Assembly: GCA_900540935.1 (NCBI GenBank)
Contig: UQHW01000005.1
Span: 1 to 64,000, forward strand
Source of the DNA: an uncultured Collinsella sp.
Lineage (GTDB): Bacteria; Actinomycetota; Coriobacteriia; Coriobacteriales; Coriobacteriaceae
Length of the DNA stretch: 64,000 nt
Direction: 5' to 3'
Part shown: positions 34,867 to 43,170 of the stretch, in pieces
How the letters are laid out: the number at the start of each line of letters is the position of its first letter
Numbering within the stretch: the stretch's first letter is position 1
The notes under the pieces: model-generated
The model's database searches: none
What the model was told of the DNA's origin: nothing
The model's input: the letters and a program-made list of their open reading frames with translations, nothing else
Made by a program: the position numbers and the translations under genes

Positions 34867-35595
34867 TTACTCCTCCGATGCGGTGGCCGCGGTGTCGTCA
34901 CCTTCGGCACCATCACCGGCAGAAGGCTCGGCCAAGCGGTAGCCCACGCCACGCACGGTCTCGATGGCGCCGGCATGCTCGCCCAGTTTTTGGCGAAGCG
35001 TCTGCACGTGCACGTCAACGGTGCGCGAACCGCCGTCGAAGTCCCAGCCCCACACGCTCTGCAGCAACGACTCGCGGGTAAAGACCACGCCGGGCTTGCG
35101 CATGAGGTACTCGAGCAGGTCGAACTCGCGCAGGGTGAGCTTAAGCGGCTCGCCGGCAACGGTCACCTCGCGATGGCTGGGCGAGAGCACGATGTCGCCC
35201 ACGCTGAGCACATCGCTCGCCTGCTTGACCATGCCGCCGCGACGCAGCAGTGCGCGGCAGCGGCTCGCAAGCTCCATGAGCGAGAAGGGTTTAGTCAGGT
35301 AATCGTCGGCACCGCCATCGAGCGCCATGACCTTATCGAGCTCGGTGTCCTTGGCGGTAAGCATCATGATGGGCACCGTCGCCGTCAGGCGGTCGGCGCG
35401 CAGGCGACGCATAATCGCCAAACCATCGGTATCGGGCAGCATGATATCGAGCAGGACGGCATCGGGTACCCGTCGCGCCACGGCGGCCTTAAACTCGCCG
35501 TCGCACGAAAAGCCTTCGGCCTCGATCCCCTGCTTGCGCAGTGCATAGACCGTCAAATCCCTGATGTTGTCATCGTCCTCGACGTAATAGATCAT
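34867..35595 (-). CDS. OmpR/PhoB-family response regulator
   Basis: A 242-residue response regulator: receiver domain (1-120) with the phospho-acceptor Asp50 in VLLDIMLPD and Lys in TKPFS, then a winged-helix DNA-binding domain (about 135-230) with TLREFDLLEYLMRKPG and ETVRGVGYRL. A disordered, acidic tail ends the protein. I chose the ATG at 35595 (AAAGGGG six bases upstream) over one at 35619. It sits between pstB and its kinase and is likely the PhoP/PhoB equivalent. Confidence 0.9.
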   Translation of the reverse strand: MIYYVEDDDNIRDLTVYALRKQGIEAEGFSCDGEFKAAVARRVPDAVLLDIMLPDTDGLAIMRRLRADRLTATVPIMMLTAKDTELDKVMALDGGADDYLTKPFSLMELASRCRALLRRGGMVKQASDVLSVGDIVLSPSHREVTVAGEPLKLTLREFDLLEYLMRKPGVVFTRESLLQSVWGWDFDGGSRTVDVHVQTLRQKLGEHAGAIETVRGVGYRLAEPSAGDGAEGDDTAATASEE

Positions 35596-35659
35596 GTTGA
35601 ACCCCTTTGCGGCCGGCATGACCGCATCTTAACCCTAAAGGTACCTTTACTAGATGGTA

Positions 35660-36535
<876 letters not shown>

Positions 36536-36638
36536 ACCGCATACCTCCACATCGATATCAATTCAGCAGTATCGATAGTAGAAATCGCGACTCATATGCA
36601 CGTGAGCGCATTGTCAAGTGTTTGTAAGGGAACGCTGG

Positions 36639-37877
36639 CTATGCGGCGGGCAGCTCGATGGTGAATATCGTGTGTTCGGGCGTCGATTCACATGCAACGG
36701 TACCGCCGTGCGCCGCGATGATCTCCTTGGCAATAGCAAGGCCCAGACCGGCACCACCGCGATTGGTCGCACGCGCCGCATCCAGGCGATAGAACTTCTC
36801 AAAGATCACCTTGAGCTTAGCCGCAGGGATAGGATCGCCCTGATTGATAAAGCGCACGCGCACGCCGCCATCGTCTTGGCGCCTGGCCTCGATCGTGATA
36901 GTCGAGCCCTCATAGCTATAGGCAACGGCGTTTTTCATGATGTTGTTAAACACGCGGGCCATCTTGTCGCCATCCACGAGCACCGTTAGGTCCTCGCGAA
37001 TATCAACTTGGGCTTCCTTATGCTGCTCGTTGAGGATGGGATAGAACTCGTCAGCCACCTGAGCCAGCAGCAACCCCAGATCAACATAGCCGCGCGTGAG
37101 CACGATATCGTGGAAGTCAAAGCGCGTGATATCGAAGAACTCTTCGATGAGCGCATCGAGCCGGTGCGCTTTGTCGAGAGCCACGCCCGTAAAGTGCGCA
37201 CGTTGCTCAACCGGCAGCTCAGGAGCCTCTTGCAGCAGCGAAAGATAGCCCACCACACTGGCAAGCGGGGTGCGTAGGTCATGTGCCAAGTACGTGACCA
37301 GATCGTCCTTGCGATGAGATTCGTCACGCAAGGCCTGTTGCACCTTGCGCTCACGGTCACGCACGCGGTTAAGGGCGCCCTCGACCTCCAAGAAGTCGCC
37401 GTCGATGTTGTCCCAGGTGTCGGGGTGATCGATCAGGCGATCTTGAATACGAGCAGCCAGCACACAATCGGCATGCTGCTCGCCCTGCTCATAGCCCTGG
37501 TAGCACAGGGCGCGGCCGCACAAGAACAGCACGCACGCGGCAAGCGCCAGCACAAAGCCAAGCATGTTGAATACAAAGCCGGCATCGAACAACACCGGCC
37601 CTTCGATGCCGCCGAGCGCCATGGCGCCAATCGCCAACGTCATGGCCCACGCGGCGCCGCCAATCACCACGCAGCGGCACACGATCTCAAATCGATCGAT
37701 CAGCAAAAAGCCGACAAGCAGCGCCGCCAAGATTCCGACGATGTTGTCGATGCCAATCAGCAGCAGGCTCAGCAAAAAGAGCAGCACCGTTGCAAGCGCG
37801 CGGTTGTCGACGACCGACCTCACGTATTCAAAGAGCCGATCGGGCACCTCGAACGCTTGCCTATCGTCTTTTGTCAT
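36639..37877 (-). CDS. Sensor histidine kinase, VanS-like
   Basis: A 412-residue sensor kinase with four or more membrane helices in its first 150 residues and little extracytoplasmic sequence, suggesting it senses within the membrane. The H-box is YLAHDLRTPLASVVGYLSLL, and the G2 box is GGAGLGLAIAKEI, the VanS/YycG style. The ATG at 37877 follows GAGGAT at six bases. Its response regulator lies 26 bp upstream, and a D,D-carboxypeptidase gene is divergent from the pair. Confidence 0.88.
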   Translation of the reverse strand: MTKDDRQAFEVPDRLFEYVRSVVDNRALATVLLFLLSLLLIGIDNIVGILAALLVGFLLIDRFEIVCRCVVIGGAAWAMTLAIGAMALGGIEGPVLFDAGFVFNMLGFVLALAACVLFLCGRALCYQGYEQGEQHADCVLAARIQDRLIDHPDTWDNIDGDFLEVEGALNRVRDRERKVQQALRDESHRKDDLVTYLAHDLRTPLASVVGYLSLLQEAPELPVEQRAHFTGVALDKAHRLDALIEEFFDITRFDFHDIVLTRGYVDLGLLLAQVADEFYPILNEQHKEAQVDIREDLTVLVDGDKMARVFNNIMKNAVAYSYEGSTITIEARRQDDGGVRVRFINQGDPIPAAKLKVIFEKFYRLDAARATNRGGAGLGLAIAKEIIAAHGGTVACESTPEHTIFTIELPAA

Positions 37878-37903
37878 ATCAAGATCCTCACAAGCGAAAA
37901 GCG

Positions 37904-38599
37904 TTATTCGATGATGTAGCCGACGCCCCAGACGTTTTTGATAAAGCGTGGCTTTTGTGCGTCGTCGCCGAGTTTTTCGCGCAAATGGCGAATGTGCACC
38001 ATCACCGTATTGTTGGAGCCGGGCATAAAGTCCTCGTTCCATACCGCGCGGAACAGGTCCTCCACGGCCACCACGCTGCCGCGATGCTCGACCAGATACA
38101 GCAAGATTGAATACTCGGTGGGCGTGAGGCGAACCGGTGAACCGTCCACTGTCACGGAACGAGCATCGCGGTTGATCTCCAAGCCGTCGAGCTGAATGGT
38201 CGGCGACTCGGCCGCCTGTGCACGGCTACCGTAGCTGGTGTAGCGGCGAAGCTGAGCGTGCACGCGCGCGATGAGCTCCAGCGGACGGAACGGCTTAACC
38301 ACGTAATCGTCCGCGCCAAGCGAAAGGCCCCCGATCTTGTCTTGCTGGGCATCGCGCGCCGTCAGCATGATCACGGGATAGGTATGGCTGGAACGGATCG
38401 TACGCAGCAGCTCAAACCCATCGATATCGGGCAGCATGACATCAAGCAGCGCCAGATCGAACTCCTGCTCCAAAATCGCCTTGGCAGCATCGGCCCCGCT
38501 ATAGGCAATCTGGACATCAAAGCCCTCTTTTGTAAGGTAGATGCCAACCAAGTCGGCGATGGCCTTCTCGTCATCAACTACCAAAATGCGCTCGTTCAT
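37904..38599 (-). CDS. OmpR-family response regulator, VanR-like
   Basis: A 231-residue response regulator: receiver domain with Asp9, Asp10, phospho-acceptor Asp53 (ALLDVMLPD) and the KPF lysine; winged-helix domain with LTPTEYSILLYLVEHRG and NVWGVGYIIE. The sequence style is that of VanR. It is co-transcribed with the VanS-like kinase and divergent from the carboxypeptidase gene, so control of that gene is plausible but inferred. Confidence 0.9.
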   Translation of the reverse strand: MNERILVVDDEKAIADLVGIYLTKEGFDVQIAYSGADAAKAILEQEFDLALLDVMLPDIDGFELLRTIRSSHTYPVIMLTARDAQQDKIGGLSLGADDYVVKPFRPLELIARVHAQLRRYTSYGSRAQAAESPTIQLDGLEINRDARSVTVDGSPVRLTPTEYSILLYLVEHRGSVVAVEDLFRAVWNEDFMPGSNNTVMVHIRHLREKLGDDAQKPRFIKNVWGVGYIIE

Positions 38600-38664
38600 G
38601 CGTGCTCCTCTCGCGCTCCATTATGCCTGAGGCGACGCACGCCACACACAACAAGCGTGGGTGA

Positions 38665-38757
38665 TTAAGTCGGCCTTAAGCACCCTTGTGCCCGTTCGGG
38701 TGCGGATGTGGGCCAAGCGCGCACGCGATGATCGCCGACGCCGGCAAACGATATACT
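38665..38757 (+). promoter_or_regulatory. Control region of the D,D-carboxypeptidase gene
   Basis: TTAAG-N5-CTTAA (38665-38679) is a small inverted repeat of the kind VanR-type regulators bind. A -10-like TATACT lies at 38752-38757, which supports the GTG start at 38797 rather than the ATG at 38728. No good -35 is visible, as expected if an activator is needed. Confidence 0.4.
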
Positions 38758-38796
38758 CTAGTTTCAGAAGAGACCATCCCGTCGAAAGCGAAATCT

Positions 38797-40137
38797 GTGA
38801 AGTCCCTCACCTCTTTTGCAAAGCGCTCAGCCCAGCTTGCCGCCGGCTTTGTCTGCGCTATCGCCCTTGCCGCTGGCGCGCCCACCGTCGCCGGCGCCCA
38901 AGTGCTCACGACCGACAATGTTTGCGGCAAAACCGCCGATGCGCGCGGCATCACGGCCGAAAACCTGCCCGATATCGATGCGACCAATGCCCTCGTCATG
39001 GGCAAAGACGGCACCGTCTACTATGGGCGCGGCGCCGATGAGCAGGTCAAGATTGCCTCGATCACCAAGGTCATGACCGCAATCCTAACCGTCGAGAATT
39101 GCAAGATGGACGAGAAGGTCACGGTGAGCAACGCCGCAGCCACCGTGGGTAATTCGACCGCCGGCTTGCTCGAAGGCGACGAGCTTACCGTGGAGCAGGC
39201 ACTGCGCGGCCTGATGATTCCCTCGGGCAACGACGCCGCCATCGTGCTCGCCGAATATGTGGGCAAGAAAATCGACCCCAAGACCAAAGACGCCGAGGCC
39301 ACATTTGTGAAGGCCATGAACGAGCGTGCCAAGAAACTCGGCTGCACCGGTACGCTTTTTGAAAACCCGCATGGTCTGGACTTTGATGAGTGGGCTGGCG
39401 ATATGCACTCAACCGCACACGACGTAGCGCTGATGATGCAGGAGGCCATGAAAAACGACACGATCCGCGAGGTCGTAGCGAGCGAGGATTCCTGGATCGA
39501 AGTCACGGGCGCCGACGGCACCGACCATTCGCATTCCATGGACACGCATAACTATTTGCTGGGCCAAGATGGCAACATCGGCGGCAAGACCGGCACCACC
39601 GACGACGCGGGCTATTGCTTTACGAGCGCCTACAACCGCGACGGCGACGAGATCTACACCGTTATTTTGAACTCCACCACCACCGATCAGCGCTTTACCG
39701 ATACCGCCACCCTTGCCAACTGGTACTACGACCACAAGGTGACGGTCGCAATCGCCAACACGCAAGAAAAGACCGCCAACGGCAACCCGCTTATGGCGCG
39801 CATTAGTCAAACCGACTGGACGGATAAGACAATCGACGCCACACTCGCCGATCCCACGGCGCAAGCGACCGTGTTTTCTCTTGCCGGCGAGGTGACCGAA
39901 AAGGTTAGCTACGACGATCTTTCGGGCACGGTGCATGTGGGCGACAAGGTAGGCAGCGTTACACTCAAGCAGGATGGCACCAAGATTGCCGTCGTGGATT
40001 TGGTTGCCGACGAGGAAGGCTCGGGGCCCAATCCCATCGAGTGGCTCCTTGTGAAGCTCGACCGTCTGGGCCGCCGCATCGACAACCGCCCGCTCACGGC
40101 AGAGAGCGAGACCGTAGCCAAGGCGCCCGAGGTGTAG
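38797..40137 (+). CDS. D-alanyl-D-alanine carboxypeptidase (peptidase S11)
   Basis: A secreted penicillin-binding protein of 446 residues that trims the terminal D-Ala of peptidoglycan stem peptides. A signal peptide covers about residues 1-32 (GFVCAIALAAGAPTVAGA). Active-site motifs are complete: Ser88-x-x-Lys91 (SITK), Ser143-Gly-Asn145 (SGN) and Lys264-Thr-Gly (KTGTT). A beta-rich C-terminal domain follows, and the end (SNPIEWL-type hydrophobic stretch) may attach to the membrane. The GTG start is chosen because a TATACT box lies just upstream and the signal peptide then begins normally. A terminator follows at 40167. Confidence 0.88.
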   Translation: MKSLTSFAKRSAQLAAGFVCAIALAAGAPTVAGAQVLTTDNVCGKTADARGITAENLPDIDATNALVMGKDGTVYYGRGADEQVKIASITKVMTAILTVENCKMDEKVTVSNAAATVGNSTAGLLEGDELTVEQALRGLMIPSGNDAAIVLAEYVGKKIDPKTKDAEATFVKAMNERAKKLGCTGTLFENPHGLDFDEWAGDMHSTAHDVALMMQEAMKNDTIREVVASEDSWIEVTGADGTDHSHSMDTHNYLLGQDGNIGGKTGTTDDAGYCFTSAYNRDGDEIYTVILNSTTTDQRFTDTATLANWYYDHKVTVAIANTQEKTANGNPLMARISQTDWTDKTIDATLADPTAQATVFSLAGEVTEKVSYDDLSGTVHVGDKVGSVTLKQDGTKIAVVDLVADEEGSGPNPIEWLLVKLDRLGRRIDNRPLTAESETVAKAPEV

Positions 40138-40166
40138 GGCTGAGGGAACATTACATTTGCGATTGG

Positions 40167-40195
40167 AGAGGCGTCCAACGGGGCGCCTCTTTTTT
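40167..40195 (+). terminator. Rho-independent terminator of the carboxypeptidase gene
   Basis: AGAGGCG (40167-40173) pairs with CGCCTCT (40184-40190), followed by TTTTTTAA. Confidence 0.9.
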
Positions 40196-40297
40196 AATAC
40201 CTCTTAAACGGAATGCGTCAGAATCACCAAAGCGACATTGCTAGCCGTTTACCTTCGCTATGTCTTTTCGGACCTTGAAAACGGGTCGCCGGGCATG

Positions 40298-41449
40298 CTA
40301 GTAAATCCTTTCGACCTCCTTGGTCAAGGCCCTGAACAGATCCCCGGCTGAGGGGTCTGCCCCAGGACACAGCGATTGCCAGGCACCCGTTTCTCCGATG
40401 GTGCCCGCACTCGTCATAACAAGATCGTCGCTCCGCCTGCGAATGGAGACACTAACGGAGCTGCCATTATGGAACCCATGGATATCGACTTTATTTATGC
40501 GCCCATCAGCTAGATAGCTGATCATGACATTGATGCTGTCACCATACTCCGGCAATTCGAAGCCGTGGGAATCCATCAATAGCTTCACGTCCTGATGGTA
40601 AATGCGGGCCTCGACGACATTCTTGGGCATTTTCCCCGTCTTTGTTGGAGAGCAAAAGCTGATGCTTGGCTCCTCTTCGCTCATGCCTCGGCCAAACCTA
40701 AGCATGCACGGGCATACCGACTCAATGGTTCGCAAGGCGTCCGCCGCGACCTTTTCCTCGGTAAACATCTCCACATCGATGCCGTTTTCTTCCATATAGG
40801 CACGGTTTTTACGTTGAAGCTCTAGCCGAGCCGCAGCCTCCCCATCTCCACGCTGTTCCCAATTTCCGGAGTCGGCGACATTTCGATCGAATGTAGAATC
40901 AGCGGAACATGGCGCTTGCTGTTGAGTCGGATCACTGTCGCCGAGACGCCTTAGCTCGGAGCGTCTCATCAGTAGTGTCACAATATCAAACAGCCAACCA
41001 AATCCAAAAAGGCCAAAGGTAAAGAGATATAGAAAGAAGCTACCCCACATCCGTGCATACGCCCTATGAGCGCCCGACCACCCAAGAAGGAAGCATAGCA
41101 AAAGCGCCTTGTTTGCCCTGTCAACCGACGTAATCTCTCGAGTGAGAGATTTCTGTTCAGGCTTCGCCAAAGGTGTAACTTCATGCGATGAAACAGTAAT
41201 TGAGGACGTCCTTGACGCCGAGCTCCGAGCGCCTGATTTAGCAACGGCGCGAGCGACATCCCCAACTCCGACGGTCGTTCTGCTGTATACGGCATTGTAA
41301 GCAGCCTTCTTCGGATTTTTGATCCACCCCATGCCCCTCTTACCATAGCCGGGGATTATCGCCCGCTTTACCGCGCGCTTCGCTCTGCCGGTCGTTCTTG
41401 CCTTGAGTGATGTCTTTAGATTCGGCTTACGCAGCCCGACCTTTACCAT
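40298..41449 (-). CDS. TM2-domain protein of unknown function
   Basis: A 383-residue protein with three parts. The first 80 residues are very basic (KARTTGRAKRAVKRAI). A TM2 domain follows at about 118-165: LLCFLLGWSGAHRAYARMWG, then a second hydrophobic helix ending in DIVTLLM. The remaining 210 residues are soluble, mostly alpha/beta, and match no family I know. The ATG at 41449 has GGAG seven bases upstream. It is unlinked to its neighbours. Its function is unknown. Confidence 0.75.
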   Translation of the reverse strand: MVKVGLRKPNLKTSLKARTTGRAKRAVKRAIIPGYGKRGMGWIKNPKKAAYNAVYSRTTVGVGDVARAVAKSGARSSASRTSSITVSSHEVTPLAKPEQKSLTREITSVDRANKALLLCFLLGWSGAHRAYARMWGSFFLYLFTFGLFGFGWLFDIVTLLMRRSELRRLGDSDPTQQQAPCSADSTFDRNVADSGNWEQRGDGEAAARLELQRKNRAYMEENGIDVEMFTEEKVAADALRTIESVCPCMLRFGRGMSEEEPSISFCSPTKTGKMPKNVVEARIYHQDVKLLMDSHGFELPEYGDSINVMISYLADGRINKVDIHGFHNGSSVSVSIRRRSDDLVMTSAGTIGETGAWQSLCPGADPSAGDLFRALTKEVERIY

Positions 41450-41586
41450 ATTTCTACTCCATCCCCTCGGAACCCCACACCGGGGTGCACGAGCATGCCT
41501 GGGTCTCCCCGTTTTCAAGCGCCCCGTGTTTGCCTAATGTTCACGCCCTTTCGGACTCTAATCCCCAGCCGCCATTCTTGATAATA

Positions 41587-41612
41587 AAAAAGGGCCCCAA
41601 ATGGGACCCTTC
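41587..41612 (-). terminator. Terminator of tRNA-Ser
   Basis: A ten-pair stem with one mismatch (41589-41599 with 41602-41612), followed by TTTTTATTAT on the - strand. Confidence 0.75.
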
Positions 41613-41625
41613 TTCAAAGTCATAC

Positions 41626-41716
41626 TGGCGGAGAGCTGGGGATTCGAACCCCAGATGCCCTTTTGGGGCATACTCGCTTAGCAGGCGAGCACCTTCGGCC
41701 TCTCGGTCAGCTCTCC
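41626..41716 (-). tRNA. tRNA-Ser (anticodon GCT)
   Basis: Acceptor GGAGAGC pairs with GCTCTCC, the anticodon loop CTGCTAA sits on a CTCGC/GCGAG stem, and a long variable arm (TGCCCC/GGGGCA) marks a class II tRNA. The T-loop is GTTCGAATC. The discriminator is G and CCA is encoded. Nothing recognisable lies between 41717 and 41925. Confidence 0.97.
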
Positions 41717-41925
41717 GTAACAGCCGTTCTATAGTAACCAAACAGCCGAAGTTGGGCAAGGGGAATTTTGAGGCGTTTCCTCTTTTACCTCTCTTTTACC
41801 AGTAAACGTCTCAGTCAATCATCTCAACCTGTAACATCTGCAGGCCGTAATCCCCTCCAGATGTTACAGATTGAGACAAAGATACAAGGACGGCCCCAGC
41901 GACAGCGCGGACAGCCCATTCTTTA

Positions 41926-43008
41926 TTAGTCCTCTCGAACGGTCTCCAACAGATAATCGCGCATGTACGGAATTGCAAACGAAACGCAGCCATAGCCCGC
42001 GGGCTCAATCAACCCCGCATCGATCAGACGCTTGCGATATGACCCAACTTTGTTCGCCGACAAACCCATCTTCTTGGCGATATCGCCGTTGGCGATATCG
42101 ACGCCCTCGCATTGAGCCATCGCCGCGAGATACTGAAACTGCCGTTCCGACACCCTGCGCAGCGCTGGGGCAATCACCATAGCATTAAAGCTATCAAGAG
42201 CCGCCTGGATACCCTTACGAGCCGCCTCTTCGCTCACGCTCTCCGCCCCACTGCGCGCAGCAACCTGCCAAGCGTAATATCCGACCAGCTGGACCATAAA
42301 GGGATAGCCTGCCGAAGCTTTTGTTAATAGCACAGCGGCACCTTTGTCGAGCTCCTTGCCCGCTCGTCTCATCGTATCCTCAAACGATCCGCCAACTTCA
42401 AAATCGGAAAGCCGAGTAAGTTCAACATGTTTGGCTCGCTGAAGGAACGTCAACGTATCATCCACCACCACGCCATCTACCGATGTCGGCAGCCCGGCGA
42501 AAGCGAAAGCGACATTCGCTCCTTGGCGGATCAAGAGCTGCATCTCATTGCCTAGCTCGCGCATTTCCTCAGTTGAGGCATCCTGGATCTCGTCGAGCGT
42601 AATGAGCAGACCACCGCGCTTCGCAGCATCGTACATCGCCTCGCCCAGATGAGAGGCCGACTTCGACATCTCCATGGAGCCAAGGCTGACCCCTAAAATC
42701 GATGGGGAAATCGAGATTGATTCAAGACGAACGTTTCGCTGCAGAGCCTCGAGGATTCTATTGCAAAAACCAGCATTGGAGGCAACGTCAACGACCTCGA
42801 ATCCTTTTTTGCGTGCAAGGTCACCCAATGCATTAAGGAGCACCGTTTTACCTGTGCCTCGGACGCCCGAGATGCGCATGAGTCGATCGGGGGCACCAGG
42901 ACCATTCTCAAGAGCCTCGGCAAAGTCATCCAAAACAGTGTCCCGTCCGATAAGCTCAGGCGGATTCATGCCCGCCGTTGGCTTAAAGGGGTTAACAGCC
43001 TTCGTCAT
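41926..43008 (-). CDS. AAA-type ATPase with C-terminal helix-turn-helix
   Basis: A 360-residue P-loop ATPase of the archaeal-ATPase/ORC-like group. Walker A is GVRGTGKT (48-55) and Walker B is GLLITLDEIQDA (Asp139, Glu140). The C-terminal 80 residues look like a winged helix (IANGDIAKKMGLSANKVGSYRKRL). The ATG at 43008 follows GGAGGG at four bases. Directly upstream are three 19-bp repeats (43028-43084) spanning its likely promoter. Such proteins are usually labelled only as ATP-binding; a role in DNA binding or self-regulation is inferred. It could be a remnant of a mobile element, but no integrase is near. Confidence 0.8.
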   Translation of the reverse strand: MTKAVNPFKPTAGMNPPELIGRDTVLDDFAEALENGPGAPDRLMRISGVRGTGKTVLLNALGDLARKKGFEVVDVASNAGFCNRILEALQRNVRLESISISPSILGVSLGSMEMSKSASHLGEAMYDAAKRGGLLITLDEIQDASTEEMRELGNEMQLLIRQGANVAFAFAGLPTSVDGVVVDDTLTFLQRAKHVELTRLSDFEVGGSFEDTMRRAGKELDKGAAVLLTKASAGYPFMVQLVGYYAWQVAARSGAESVSEEAARKGIQAALDSFNAMVIAPALRRVSERQFQYLAAMAQCEGVDIANGDIAKKMGLSANKVGSYRKRLIDAGLIEPAGYGCVSFAIPYMRDYLLETVRED

Positions 43009-43027
43009 TCTGCCCTCCTCTGCTAGT

Positions 43028-43084
43028 TTTAACAACTTTAACAAAGTTTAGCAACTTTAGCAGAGTTTAACAGTTTTAGCAGGC
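43028..43084. repeat. Three 19-bp direct repeats with six TTTARCA boxes
   Basis: Units are 43028-43046, 43047-43065 and 43066-43084. Each holds two TTTA(A/G)CA boxes; box starts are 43028, 43037, 43047, 43056, 43066 and 43075, so spacing alternates 9 and 10 bp, nearly one helical turn. They lie 20-76 bp upstream of the ATPase start. They resemble iterons or a repeated operator. Confidence 0.9.
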
Positions 43085-43170
43085 TCGGCGGCTTTATGCC
43101 TTACCGATCCTGCCGGGTCCTCCCGCCCGCGCCGATACAAATAGCGCGGTGCGGCCCCTCTATATTGCCC

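Noticed and set aside
38686..38796. Earlier starts for the D,D-carboxypeptidase
   Set aside because: They would place a cysteine-rich stretch before the signal peptide and lie upstream of the best -10 box.
43028..43084. Regular repeats considered as a CRISPR array
   Set aside because: Units are 19 bp, directly abutting, with no spacers and no cas genes nearby.
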